Source: Deltaproteobacteria bacterium
GTDB lineage: Bacteria; Desulfobacterota; BSN033; UBA1163
Direction: 5' to 3'
DNA length: 40,008 nt
Assembly: GCA_018333535.1 (NCBI GenBank)
Contig: JAGXTA010000004.1
Location: 1 to 40,008, forward strand
Positions 16,161 to 26,078 of this stretch are shown here, piece by piece (positions within the stretch are counted from its first letter, which is position 1; each line of letters starts with the position of its first letter). The notes under the pieces were generated by a model. It did no database searches and was not told where the DNA came from. It saw only the letters and a program-made list of their open reading frames with translations. The position numbers and the translations under genes were made by a program.

Positions 16161-16802
16161 TCAATCTTGAATACTACGCAACATTTTATTTCCAAACTTA
16201 TCCTCGGCTATGAATTGCCCTTTCGAATTCATATTTCCCAGGTTGTTTTTTAAATAATTCAAATAGCCAAATTCTCCAAACCTGTCTCCACTCATTTTTT
16301 TTACTGAAATCATTAAGCGCAAAAATACCTGGCCGATTTTATTTCTTTCCATGTTGAATTTCCACAGGCTTATATGACTCGAATAAAATTTCATCAATTC
16401 TTGAGTGAACTCATCAAGGCCTTCTTCCGGGGGATGATTGTTAAAGTAAATCTGATAAATCCGTTTATAGGATTCATATACGATCTGATCGGTAATGCGA
16501 ATGTTCCCTGCCACATAAATATCGCGAACAAAGGCTTCTATTTCTCCCGCCATGAAGGCCACTCCCAGGTCATGAAATATATCATCATATTGGCCATGCG
16601 GAACACTTTCTAGTAACTTTGAAAAAGCTTTTTCATCCTCCCGCTTCTTCTGAAATGCCACGCCTTCAAGGTATCTGCAATCTTCCATGCAGTCTATCTT
16701 TTTAAGTCTGTTCTCGCCACAGCAACCGGGGCAAAGAAGATTATCAATCGGGGCGCAATACCTCTTCCCCTTTTTCGTTTTACAATACCAACAGGCGGCC
16801 AT
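16161..16802 (-). CDS. Uncharacterised protein with N-terminal Cys-rich zinc-binding module
   Basis: A 213-aa protein with eight cysteines in the first 42 residues (C4, C7, C16, C24, C27, C28, C38, C42), arranged CWYC...RYC...LLCPGCC...DC...DC. This looks like a compact two-zinc module seen at the front of various hypothetical proteins. The rest (about 50-213) is helical with no further cysteines and contains a SISVKK-like stretch without known motifs. GGAG lies upstream of the ATG at 16802. The function is unknown. The module could bind nucleic acid or protein, but nothing in the sequence decides this. Confidence 0.7.
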   Translation of the reverse strand: MAACWYCKTKKGKRYCAPIDNLLCPGCCGENRLKKIDCMEDCRYLEGVAFQKKREDEKAFSKLLESVPHGQYDDIFHDLGVAFMAGEIEAFVRDIYVAGNIRITDQIVYESYKRIYQIYFNNHPPEEGLDEFTQELMKFYSSHISLWKFNMERNKIGQVFLRLMISVKKMSGDRFGEFGYLNYLKNNLGNMNSKGQFIAEDKFGNKMLRSIQD

Positions 16803-16885
16803 GGATTATTTCTCCGAGATTCTAAAATAAGCGACAGAGATTGTTAACGTGTAAGATGTTATCGTCATTTTCTTTTTCATTAAGT

Positions 16886-17087
16886 CTACCGCTGCCCATC
16901 CTGCGCAAGGCAAACGGTCAATTGGTCTTCCGGGTCCAAAATTTAGGCGTCCCCAGTTTACGTAGAGAAAAAGATTAACCCGTTAATCAGGACAACGCGG
17001 CTCTCATAGCCTTGCGCTTTCTTGATGATGTAATCGGCCTCCCTGTTCATGCCAATCTGGTCTCTGCTGGTCCGAAATAAAACTGTG
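16886..17087 (-). pseudogene. Decayed remnant of a small conserved protein gene
   Basis: In one minus-strand frame this stretch reads SRDQIGMNREADYIIKKAQG, then YESRVVLINGLIFFST, a TAA, TGDA, another TAA, ILDPEDQLTVCLAQDGQR, and TAG at 16888-16886. The amino-acid run looks like a real small protein, and the frame is kept across both stops without a frameshift. This suggests recent inactivation by point mutations. The Met codon is at 17050-17048. The family match is from memory of similar proteins and is not certain. Confidence 0.45.
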
Positions 17088-17092
17088 TAGGG

Positions 17093-18160
17093 TCATTTCT
17101 CCGATGACGGTTTTTTGATCTGCTCGGCGACCCATTGTTGGAGATTGGCTAATGACTTGGCGCTTGACGCTCCTTCGATCGTTTTGAGGGCGATATCCTG
17201 AACCTGTTGATAGGCTTTCTCCAATTGCAGACCAAGCCTGGCGATCTGTTCGCCCTGCTCTTTTGCCAATTTTTCGAGGGATTCAATCCGGGTCGTCAGG
17301 ACATTTTTTTCGCCCGCGAATTCTTTTTTCAGTAGATCTTCCCTATTCTTGGATTCCAGATTCAGCCTCTCAGTCGTCTCTTTGACGGTTTTCCCGACGG
17401 CTGCTTCCATCTCTTTCGGAAAAGCAGCGGCCCTTTTCCTCAATTCGGCCAGTTCGTTCTCCTGGGAAGCGATCATTTTCTCCCTTTCTTGCAAATCTCT
17501 TTCCATCTCTTCCCTCTTGACTTGGATCTCCCTTTCCAGTTTTCCCTTTTCGTCTTCGAACTTATCTTTTGCTAATTTCTGCTCCCTTTTGAAGGAATAG
17601 TCATATTCCTCCTTATCTCTTTCACGCTTCTTTTTCTCGGCGGCATCCCGCTCTTTTATCTCATCGTCGTATTCTTTTTTCGCCTTTTCCCGCTCTGCAC
17701 GCAGAAATTCGATCTCCCGGGTGAGGGCTTCCTTCTTTTCGGCCATCTCCGATTCGAAGGATTCCCGCTTCTGGTTTTGCGACTCAATTAAAGCCGCCAG
17801 GGTCAAGGACGACTTTTCAATCTCATAGAGCTCCTGAAGTTCCTTCTCCTTCAACGTGATGGCGCTTTGAACCGCCTTAAACTTGCCGATCTCTTCCTCA
17901 AGCCGGTCGGAGATCTGTGCAAGCATCTTTCCCGTTTCTATTTTCAGGGTGCTGACTTCCTTCGCAATTCCTTCGGAAGAAAGCGATTCCGCCACATGGG
18001 TCACTTCTTTCGCTTTCTTCTCCTCGAGCCGTTTTTCGGGTTTGAGCTCAGCTTCTCTCTGAGCCTCCAGTTGCTTCAAGACCACCTGATAGGCTTCGAG
18101 CATCTCCTGTTTGGTATTCGCCACAGTAAGTTTTTTTGGTTGAACCTTTTTCTCATCCAT
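17093..18160 (-). CDS. Long coiled-coil protein of unknown function
   Basis: A 355-aa protein that is almost entirely predicted coiled coil, rich in Glu, Lys, Arg and Ala. Heptad-like runs extend from about residue 20 to 330 (for example KKAKEVTHVAESL and REIQVKREEMERDLQEREKM). A short non-coiled C-terminal segment ends AEQIKKPSSEK. There is no signal peptide, membrane helix or enzyme motif. The ATG at 18160 is chosen because GGGGG lies 5 bases upstream; a frame beginning at 18181 lacks such a site. It may be a structural, scaffold or chromosome-associated protein. That is only suggested by the coiled coil. Confidence 0.7.
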   Translation of the reverse strand: MDEKKVQPKKLTVANTKQEMLEAYQVVLKQLEAQREAELKPEKRLEEKKAKEVTHVAESLSSEGIAKEVSTLKIETGKMLAQISDRLEEEIGKFKAVQSAITLKEKELQELYEIEKSSLTLAALIESQNQKRESFESEMAEKKEALTREIEFLRAEREKAKKEYDDEIKERDAAEKKKRERDKEEYDYSFKREQKLAKDKFEDEKGKLEREIQVKREEMERDLQEREKMIASQENELAELRKRAAAFPKEMEAAVGKTVKETTERLNLESKNREDLLKKEFAGEKNVLTTRIESLEKLAKEQGEQIARLGLQLEKAYQQVQDIALKTIEGASSAKSLANLQQWVAEQIKKPSSEK

Positions 18161-18350
18161 AAGTGCCCCCTTTCTTTTCATGGGATTCTCATCAAATCAG
18201 GAAAAATATTACTTAAGGCAAGGAGGGAAGTCAATAGACTTATAAGTTCCGATAGAAGGAGTAATCCTCTCAGAAAAGGTCGTTATGTAGGCGATAAAAA
18301 GTCCAAAGCTCTCGATTTCCCGAGGACACGAAAAGGCCACTAAGGGAGGC

Positions 18351-19049
18351 TTACTTCTTCTCCTGAACCGAAATCAGCTCTACCTCGAAGATCAGGGTGG
18401 CATTCGGTCCGATCTGGGGTCCTGCGCCCCGTTCCCCGTAGGCGAGCGGAGAGGGAATAAAGAGCTGCCACTTCGCGCCCTCTTCCATCAACTGGAGGGC
18501 CTCGGTCCAGCCTGCAATCACACCATTGACGGGAAAACTCACAGGCTGCCCGCGCTTATAAGAGCTGTCAAACTCGGTTCCATCAATCAACGTGCCCTTG
18601 TAGTGAGTGGTCACGGTATCGGTCGATTTTGGTTTTTTCCCGCTGCTTTTTTTAATGACCTTATACTGCAGGCCGCTGGCCAATGTAACTACCCCTTCCT
18701 TTTTCTTGTTTTCGGCTAAAAAAACCTCTCCTTCCTTCTTATTCTTCTCTCCCATTTTCTTGTTTACCTCCTCCTGTTTGGCTTGCATCTCTTTCTGAAA
18801 AGAGGCAATCGTATCCTTCATCTCCTGATCGGTCATCAAGGGTTTATTTCCTGAAAGGCCATCCTTGATGCCCTTGAGAAGGATTTCCGGGTTGATTTCA
18901 ATCGATTGTTTCTTAAGGTTTGTCCCGATATCCATCCCGATGATGTAGCTCACCTTATCCTTCTGGTTTTTAGGCGCCCCCTTTTCTTCTCCTATGGCCT
19001 GATTTGAAAAAATTAGAAACCCTAAAATGATGACCCAATGGTATCTCAT
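18351..19049 (-). CDS. Exported FKBP-type peptidyl-prolyl cis-trans isomerase (FkpA/Mip-like)
   Basis: A 232-aa protein with a signal peptide (residues 1-20, ending NQAIG), an N-terminal helical dimerisation domain (about 30-100, KVSYIIGMDIGTNLKKQ) and a C-terminal FKBP domain (about 120-230). FKBP signatures include HYKGTLIDGTEFDSSY, VIAGWTEALQLMEEGAKW and AYGERG. It catalyses proline isomerisation and chaperones folding in the periplasm. The linker is rich in charged residues. It is a monocistronic-looking gene between the coiled-coil protein and the complex I operon. Confidence 0.92.
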   Translation of the reverse strand: MRYHWVIILGFLIFSNQAIGEEKGAPKNQKDKVSYIIGMDIGTNLKKQSIEINPEILLKGIKDGLSGNKPLMTDQEMKDTIASFQKEMQAKQEEVNKKMGEKNKKEGEVFLAENKKKEGVVTLASGLQYKVIKKSSGKKPKSTDTVTTHYKGTLIDGTEFDSSYKRGQPVSFPVNGVIAGWTEALQLMEEGAKWQLFIPSPLAYGERGAGPQIGPNATLIFEVELISVQEKK

Positions 19050-19118
19050 GTTGACCCCTTTCTGTGGAAAGATTTTTTCTGTGGAAATGCTCCTGTTGGA
19101 AGCCTGTCCACCCCCACC

Positions 19119-19174
19119 CCTGCCTGTCGGCAGGCAGGCTCACCTTCCCAGGTGGCACGGGCATCTTGCCCGTG
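19119..19174. repeat. Two GC-rich intergenic hairpins
   Basis: CCTGCCTG-TCGG-CAGGCAGG (19119-19138) and CACGGGCA-TCT-TGCCCGTG (19156-19174) are perfect palindromes upstream of the FKBP gene. Around them a GGAAGCCT(A/G)TCC motif occurs twice. The pattern is typical of dispersed palindromic repeats; no gene is recognisable between 19050 and 19260. Confidence 0.65.
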
Positions 19175-19265
19175 TTGACAGGCTGGAAGCCTATCCCACC
19201 CGGGGGAGGGATTTTGGGGAAAATATGACGGATTAGATTGTAAAAGGATATTTAAAGAGATGCAA

Positions 19266-19303
19266 AGAAAAAAAGGAGCGCCCGGCTCTATCAGCCGACG
19301 CCC
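19266..19303 (-). terminator. Rho-independent terminator after nuoN
   Basis: On the minus strand a GC-rich hairpin with core CGGCT...AGCCG (19297-19293 pairing with 19287-19283) is followed by a run of seven T residues (19274-19268). It sits about 35 bases past the nuoN stop and would end the long nuo transcript. Confidence 0.7.
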
Positions 19304-19333
19304 CCCTCTGTTTCTAAACCTCTCCCCACTTTC

Positions 19334-20785
19334 TTACATCAATCCTGCGATCGACTTCTGGGCAAAGGAGAGGACATTCGAAGGAAAGATTCCCATGTAG
19401 AAGGTTCCGATCAGGGCCAAAATCAATGCGATCACCGGCGCCGGTGAAAACTGGAGGCCTGTGATTTCCCGCTCCGATTCCCTGAAATACATCAATACCG
19501 TCACCCGCAGATAGTAGTAAACGGAGATGGCGCTGTTGAGTACGCCGAGAATGGCCAGCCAGTAAAATTTCGCTTCCACCGCCGCACTGAAAATATAGAA
19601 TTTAGCCATGAATCCACCCAGGGGAGGAATGCCTGCCATCGAGAGAAGGAAGATGGTCATCGAGGCAGCCAGAAGGGGATACTTGAAACCCACTCCCGCA
19701 TAATCAGTGACCAGGATGTTCTCCTCGCCTTTCTTGCCGAGAAGGATCACGCAGGTGAAAGCCCCCAGGTTCATAAAGGCATAAGCCATGAGGTAGAAGA
19801 GAATTCCGGAGGTTCCTGACTTGTTGCCGGCGACAAAGGCCACGAGGATATATCCGGCATGGGCAATGCTCGAATAGGCTAACATCCTCTTGATGTTGTT
19901 CTGGGAGATGGCGATGATGTTTCCGACGGTCATGGTCACAACCGCGATGAGCCACATGATCGAGGTCCAGTCCGGACGGAATTCCGGAAGAGCGGTGAAG
20001 AAGACTCGGATCAGGGCGGCAAAGCCTGCGGCCTTCACGCCCGTTGCCATAAAGGCGGTGATCGAAGTCGGAGCTCCTTCATAAACATCGGGCGTCCACA
20101 TATGAAAAGGAACAGAGGCGATCTTGAAGCCAAAGCCAATGGTGAGAAAGGCCAGGCTCATCAGAAGCATCGGATTATCAAGAAGTTTTTTCGAGGCGAT
20201 GTAAGAGGCGATATCCTTCAGATAGAGGGAGCCTGTGGCCCCGTAGAGGAAAGCGATTCCATAGAGGAGAAAACCGGTGGCAAAGGCGCCCAGCAGGAAG
20301 TATTTGAAAGCCGACTCCACCGACTTCCGGTCCTCCCTCAGCATTCCGGCCAGGATGTAAATGGAGATGGACATTGTCTCCAGGCCGAGGAAGATGACGA
20401 TCAGATGGGTGCCGGAAGCCATGAGCATCATCCCGAGCGTGGCAAAAAGGATGAGGGCATAGTATTCTCCGAACCCGATCCCTTCCCTCGTAGCATAGCC
20501 CATCGAGATCAGGACGGTCAGAAAAGCGATGATGAGGATCGTGATCTTGAAGAAGATGGCAAATCCGTCCGAGGTAAACATCCCTTCAAACCCGGTCTTG
20601 GCCGCCCCCGCCAGAGGAAGGGTGTAAAAGAAGGCGATGACCACGCCGATCAGACTGAGGACTCCGAGATATCCCTTCTTCTCCCCTTTGGGCGCAAAGA
20701 CGTCAACGAGAAGAACTAAAAACCCAAAGGCGGCGATGATGATTTCCGGCGCAATGAGATAGAGATCAATATCTGGCAGTTTCAT
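19334..20785 (-). CDS. nuoN: NADH-quinone oxidoreductase subunit N
   Basis: A 483-aa antiporter-like membrane subunit, last gene of the nuo operon. It has about 14 membrane helices. The family features are GLETMSISIYILAGMLRED with its conserved Glu, the broken-helix lysine region FGFKIASVPFHMWTPDVYEGAP, and NIKRMLAYSSIAHAGYI. NuoN is one of three subunits with proton half-channels linked to quinone chemistry in complex I. The length is normal, and the gene follows nuoM at a spacing of about 107 bases. Confidence 0.95.
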   Translation of the reverse strand: MKLPDIDLYLIAPEIIIAAFGFLVLLVDVFAPKGEKKGYLGVLSLIGVVIAFFYTLPLAGAAKTGFEGMFTSDGFAIFFKITILIIAFLTVLISMGYATREGIGFGEYYALILFATLGMMLMASGTHLIVIFLGLETMSISIYILAGMLREDRKSVESAFKYFLLGAFATGFLLYGIAFLYGATGSLYLKDIASYIASKKLLDNPMLLMSLAFLTIGFGFKIASVPFHMWTPDVYEGAPTSITAFMATGVKAAGFAALIRVFFTALPEFRPDWTSIMWLIAVVTMTVGNIIAISQNNIKRMLAYSSIAHAGYILVAFVAGNKSGTSGILFYLMAYAFMNLGAFTCVILLGKKGEENILVTDYAGVGFKYPLLAASMTIFLLSMAGIPPLGGFMAKFYIFSAAVEAKFYWLAILGVLNSAISVYYYLRVTVLMYFRESEREITGLQFSPAPVIALILALIGTFYMGIFPSNVLSFAQKSIAGLM

Positions 20786-20891
20786 TTAAAAGCCTCCAAA
20801 TTCCTTTAAAAAATGATGAGGGGATAGGGTGATTGGGAGATGGGGTGAGGTTTATGCCTTTTTCTCCCCATCCCCCTAACTCTTTATCTCC

Positions 20892-22436
<1,545 letters not shown>

Positions 22437-22471
22437 GAGTTTTAACTCCTTTAACTTAAAATCCCCCCTCA

Positions 22472-22492
22472 CCCCCCTTTATTAAAGGGGGG
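22472..22492. repeat. Perfect palindrome CCCCCCTTTA-T-TAAAGGGGGG
   Basis: A 10-base perfect stem with a single central base between nuoL and nuoM. It is related to the hairpin at 8972-8995. It lies inside an operon and is not followed by a T-run, so it is more likely a dispersed repeat or an mRNA processing/stability element than a terminator. Confidence 0.65.
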
Positions 22493-22502
22493 ATTTGAGG
22501 AT

Positions 22503-24476
22503 TTACAAGAAGGCCCGCATGATATAGTAGACGGCCAGGATTAGTCCGCCGAGAACGATCGAAAAGGCGTAGTTCTGAACAAATCCTGTCTGCATCTTCC
22601 TCATCACGCCGGACAGCCATCCGATGAAATAGGCAATGCCATTGACCGTTCCATCGATCACAAACTCATCGAACCCCTTCCAGAGCCCTGTGCCCAGTCT
22701 CTTCAGGGAGTTGACGAAGAGGAACTGGTAGAGTTCGTCCACATAATATTTATTGGAGACCAGTCGATACAGCCCGCTCCATTTCTCAGTCAGCATCCTG
22801 GGTAGGGCCGGGTTCTTCAAATATAAAAAGTAGGCGATTCCAATCCCGATGAGGGCGATCACTACGGAGCCGGCCATCAGAAAAAGTTCCAGAGCGGCGG
22901 AATGGCCCCCTGCCCCTCCTCCTGCGGCCCAGGCTTCGGAGATGAGAGAGAATATGGCCTGGGCTTTTACAGGCTCAGCGCTTCCGCCCACCACCGGCGC
23001 CAGGAATTCATGGATGTGGTTGGCTCCGCCTAAGACATGGGGAACACCTACATAACCTCCCACGATGGAGAGAAAGGCCAGGACCATCAAAGGAACGGTC
23101 ATGACCTTCGGCGATTCATGGATATGGTGCGCTACATGGTGATCCACCCTCGACTCTCCGAAAAAGGTCATAAAGAGCGCCCTGAACATATAGAACGCCG
23201 TCATCCCCGCGGCTATGGCAGCCACCAGCCAGAGCAGGAAATGTCCGCGTCCGCTGGAGAAGGCCATCCAGAGGATTTCGTCCTTGCTGAAAAATCCCGA
23301 GAGGCCGGGCACGCCCGCGATCGCCAGCGTGGCGATGAAGAAGGTTCCAAAGGTGATGGGAATCTTCTTTCTCAGGGCTCCCATCTTCCTGATATCGAGC
23401 TCTCCGCTCAGGGCGTGCATCACGCTTCCCGCCCCGAGAAAGAGGAGCCCCTTGAAAAAGGCATGGGTCATGAGGTGAAAGATCCCTGCCGCATACGCTC
23501 CCACACCCACGGCAACAAACATGTACCCGAGTTGGCTGATCGTCGAATAAGCCAGGATTTTTTTGATATCGTACTGGCAGAAACCAATGGAGGCCGTAAA
23601 GATGGCGGTGGCCACGCCCACAATCGCCACAACCGCCATGGCAATGGGCGCCATGTTGTAGAGGACATTGCACCGGGCGACCATATAGACGCCTGCCGTC
23701 ACCATGGTGGCCGCATGGATCAAGGAGCTGACCGGTGTGGGACCTTCCATTGCATCCGGAAGCCAGACATAGAGGGGAATCTGCGCCGATTTTCCGCAGG
23801 CGCCGACAAAGAACAGGAGCGCGATGGCAGTGGCGGTCGTTGTGTCGAGTTTGTTGGCGGTGGTGAAGGCCTCAGTGAAATCAAGCGTCCCCAGGTTGAT
23901 GAAGAGGAGGAACATTCCCAGGATGAAACCGAAATCGCCCACCCGGTTGACGATAAAAGCCTTCTTTCCCGCATTGGCCGCAGAATCCTTCTCATACCAG
24001 AAACCGATCAGAAGATAAGAGCAGAGGCCCACGCCCTCCCAACCTACAAACATTAGAAGGAAGTTGTTGGCCAGGATGAGGTTGAGCATCATGAAGACGA
24101 AGAGGTTGAGATAGGTGAAAAATCGAGTAAAACCTGGGTCGTCATGCATATATCCCACGGAGTAAATATGGATGAAGAAACTCACTCCGGTCACGACCAG
24201 GGCCATGAGGATGGAAAGGGGATCGATCTGATAACCGATCACGGTCTGGAAAGAGCCTGAAACGATCCAGTCGAAGATCACCTTCTCGAAGAGCCTCTCT
24301 GTTGGAGGAAGCTTTATCAGTTCTAAAAAGATGAGGACGGAGGTGAGAAAGGAGAGCCCGATCGCGGAGGGGCCCACCACGCTGACCACGCCCTTTCCCA
24401 GACGCTTCCCCAATAACCCGTTGATCAAAAATCCGATGGCAGGAAATAGAGGGATTAACCACACCTTGTCAAGCAT
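22503..24476 (-). CDS. nuoL: NADH-quinone oxidoreductase subunit L
   Basis: A 657-aa membrane subunit at the distal end of complex I, with about 16 helices and the long amphipathic C-terminal helix. Family motifs include FVGWEGVGLCSYLLIGFWY, the GKSAQIPLYVWLPDAMEGPTPVSSLIHAATMVTAG block, DIKKILAYSTISQLGYM and HLMTHAFFKGLLFLGAG. The final region (NKYYVDELYQFLFVNSLKRLG and what follows) is the usual NuoL tail. The length is within the normal range. Proton pumping is the known family role. Confidence 0.95.
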   Translation of the reverse strand: MLDKVWLIPLFPAIGFLINGLLGKRLGKGVVSVVGPSAIGLSFLTSVLIFLELIKLPPTERLFEKVIFDWIVSGSFQTVIGYQIDPLSILMALVVTGVSFFIHIYSVGYMHDDPGFTRFFTYLNLFVFMMLNLILANNFLLMFVGWEGVGLCSYLLIGFWYEKDSAANAGKKAFIVNRVGDFGFILGMFLLFINLGTLDFTEAFTTANKLDTTTATAIALLFFVGACGKSAQIPLYVWLPDAMEGPTPVSSLIHAATMVTAGVYMVARCNVLYNMAPIAMAVVAIVGVATAIFTASIGFCQYDIKKILAYSTISQLGYMFVAVGVGAYAAGIFHLMTHAFFKGLLFLGAGSVMHALSGELDIRKMGALRKKIPITFGTFFIATLAIAGVPGLSGFFSKDEILWMAFSSGRGHFLLWLVAAIAAGMTAFYMFRALFMTFFGESRVDHHVAHHIHESPKVMTVPLMVLAFLSIVGGYVGVPHVLGGANHIHEFLAPVVGGSAEPVKAQAIFSLISEAWAAGGGAGGHSAALELFLMAGSVVIALIGIGIAYFLYLKNPALPRMLTEKWSGLYRLVSNKYYVDELYQFLFVNSLKRLGTGLWKGFDEFVIDGTVNGIAYFIGWLSGVMRKMQTGFVQNYAFSIVLGGLILAVYYIMRAFL

Positions 24477-24504
24477 GAGGAACTCCTTTTGTCATTTCGG
24501 ATTT

Positions 24505-24595
24505 CGCCTGCCCGCCGAACAAGTTCTTTGGCAGGCGGGGAGTGCGGATTTCGGAATTTCACTCCGCATTCTGCACTCCGGATTCCGCATTTGTA
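24505..24595. repeat. GC hairpin plus degenerate repeat tract between nuoK and nuoL
   Basis: CGCCTGCC (24505-24512) pairs with GGCAGGCG (24530-24537). It is followed by a degenerate tract of short units such as GATTTCGGAATTTC, ACTCCGCATTC and ACTCCGGATTCCGCAT. The sequence is non-coding and looks like part of the same intergenic repeat population seen elsewhere in the window. Confidence 0.55.
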
Positions 24596-24913
24596 TCACC
24601 ACTTTAATAGATTGATCTCATCGACATTGATCGTCTCTTTTGAACGATAGAGCATCACAAAGATCGCCAGCCCAACCGCTGCCTCCGCCGCGGCCACGGC
24701 CATCACGAAGAAGACAAAGATCACCCCGTCGATCGATTGGAGAAAGCGGGAAAAGGTGATGAACGTCAAATTGACCGCATTGAGCATCAGCTCGATGCAC
24801 ATAAAGACGACGATCGCATTGCGACGGGTCAACACCCCAATCACACCGATCGTAAAGAGTACTCCACTCAACATAAGATAGAGGGCAGGGGGAATGGTTG
24901 GCACGACCCACAT
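24596..24913 (-). CDS. nuoK: NADH-quinone oxidoreductase subunit K
   Basis: A 105-aa, three-helix membrane subunit. The middle helix motif [25 protein letters not shown] holds the conserved glutamate needed for proton transfer. A second acidic residue lies in the third helix segment ([18 protein letters not shown]). It begins 12 bases after nuoJ. The length is normal. Confidence 0.95.
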   Translation of the reverse strand: MWVVPTIPPALYLMLSGVLFTIGVIGVLTRRNAIVVFMCIELMLNAVNLTFITFSRFLQSIDGVIFVFFVMAVAAAEAAVGLAIFVMLYRSKETINVDEINLLKW

Positions 24914-24925
24914 AATCGATTCTCC

Positions 24926-25453
24926 TTATGTCCTTTTCTTGCTCAAAATCACTGCGCCGATGATGGCAACGGTTAACAGGATGGCCGCAATCTCAAAGGG
25001 AAAAACATAGTCCGTGAAAAGCGCCTCACCCACGGCCTTCACATTGGTGGCCATCTTTTCGGGGGTATAGGAGCCTGTCTGGCCGGTCGGGAATTTGGCC
25101 ACGACGGTGTAAAGGATCCCGAAGAGGAAGAGAACGGCCAGAAACCCTCCGATGACCTTTGAATAGACAATCTTCAGCTTGGAACGGAGCTCCGTCTCCA
25201 GGTCGAGGAGCATGATGACGAAGACGATGAGCATCACGATCGCCCCCGCATAGACGATGACCTGGATGATGGCAATGAACGGGCTGTGGAGCAACACATA
25301 TAGCACGGCCACACAGAGCAGGGTCAGCACCATGAAGAGGGCGCTGTGGATGGGGTTTTTGCGTGTGATGACCAGCAGGGAGGCGACGATCGAGACGAAG
25401 GCTACTCCCAGAAAGATCAACCACTGAAAGAGTATTCCGAAATTTTCAGCCAT
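24926..25453 (-). CDS. nuoJ: NADH-quinone oxidoreductase subunit J
   Basis: A 175-aa membrane subunit with five helices. The TM3 region AIIQVIVYAGAIVMLIVFVIMLLD is typical and includes the flexible segment (YAGAIVML) involved in coupling in complex I. The segment RKNPIHSALFMVLTLLCVAVLYVLL is also family-like. A hydrophilic loop follows helix 4. It follows nuoI after about 200 bases of AT-rich repeat tract, unlike the tight packing elsewhere in the operon. Confidence 0.94.
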   Translation of the reverse strand: MAENFGILFQWLIFLGVAFVSIVASLLVITRKNPIHSALFMVLTLLCVAVLYVLLHSPFIAIIQVIVYAGAIVMLIVFVIMLLDLETELRSKLKIVYSKVIGGFLAVLFLFGILYTVVAKFPTGQTGSYTPEKMATNVKAVGEALFTDYVFPFEIAAILLTVAIIGAVILSKKRT

Positions 25454-25651
25454 TGTTTTACTCCTAACTTAGCCAAGCCAGAACTAAACAGGCTTTTTGT
25501 GTTTAATAAATCCGAAATCCGAATTTCAAAAATCCAAATGTCTCAAACTATTTTTTGTTTCGATCATTTCAATTTTGGTCATTCGATATTGTTTCGAATT
25601 GGTCCTGCTGGACGCTTCGCCCGGATTTCGTGCTTCGTATTTAGAATACTA
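25454..25651. repeat. AT-rich degenerate repeat tract between nuoI and nuoJ
   Basis: About 200 gene-free bases inside the operon contain overlapping short units of the type AATCCGAAATCCGAATTTC, AAAAATCCAAATGTC and ATTTCAATTTTGG. Similar tracts occur at 29210-29336 and on both sides of the IS110 element. The tract has no coding potential and no clear promoter. Confidence 0.55.
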
Positions 25652-26065
25652 TTACGGATTATACTTCTTCTCCTCTAAAAGTTTCTCCGTGTTCATGAGA
25701 AAGGGCGTGCGTTCTCTCTCCACCCATTCGTAATTTTTTCCTACGAAGATGGCATTGACCGGGCAGGCCTCTTCACAATAACCGCAGAAGATACATCTCA
25801 GGACATCCAGTTCGTAGGTGAGGGGGTAGCGTTTTCCCTCCTCATCCTCGGCGGTCTCAATGTAGATGCACTGGGAAGGACAGACCGCCATGCAGAGGCC
25901 GCAGGCCACACACTTCGTCTTCCCCTTCTCATCCTTCTCAAAATACTGGATTCCCCTCCAGCGTTTTGCAGGAGGCACCTTTTCTTCCGGATACTGGATG
26001 GTGATCGGCTTGGAGAAGAACCGACCCAATGTAAAGGCCAGACCTTTTAGTAATGGAATGATCAT
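25652..26065 (-). CDS. nuoI: NADH-quinone oxidoreductase subunit I (2x[4Fe-4S])
   Basis: A 137-aa ferredoxin-like subunit carrying clusters N6a and N6b, which pass electrons toward N2 in NuoB. The two motifs are C52-x2-C55-x2-C58-x3-C62 and C91-x2-C94-x2-C97-x3-C101, each followed by Pro. The N-terminal amphipathic region (GLAFTLGRFFSKPITIQYPEEK) matches the family membrane-contact segment. It starts 13 bases after nuoH. All cluster cysteines are standard here, in contrast with NuoB. Confidence 0.95.
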   Translation of the reverse strand: MIIPLLKGLAFTLGRFFSKPITIQYPEEKVPPAKRWRGIQYFEKDEKGKTKCVACGLCMAVCPSQCIYIETAEDEEGKRYPLTYELDVLRCIFCGYCEEACPVNAIFVGKNYEWVERERTPFLMNTEKLLEEKKYNP

Positions 26066-26078
26066 GCGTAACCCCTTA

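Noticed and set aside
22472-22492. Terminator between nuoL and nuoM
   Set aside because: A strong palindrome but no T-run, inside an operon, and it belongs to a repeat type seen elsewhere in the window.
23037-24056. Long plus-strand open frame (339 codons) opposite nuoL
   Set aside because: His/Arg/Glu-rich translation typical of the antisense frame of a membrane protein gene; nuoL is certain.
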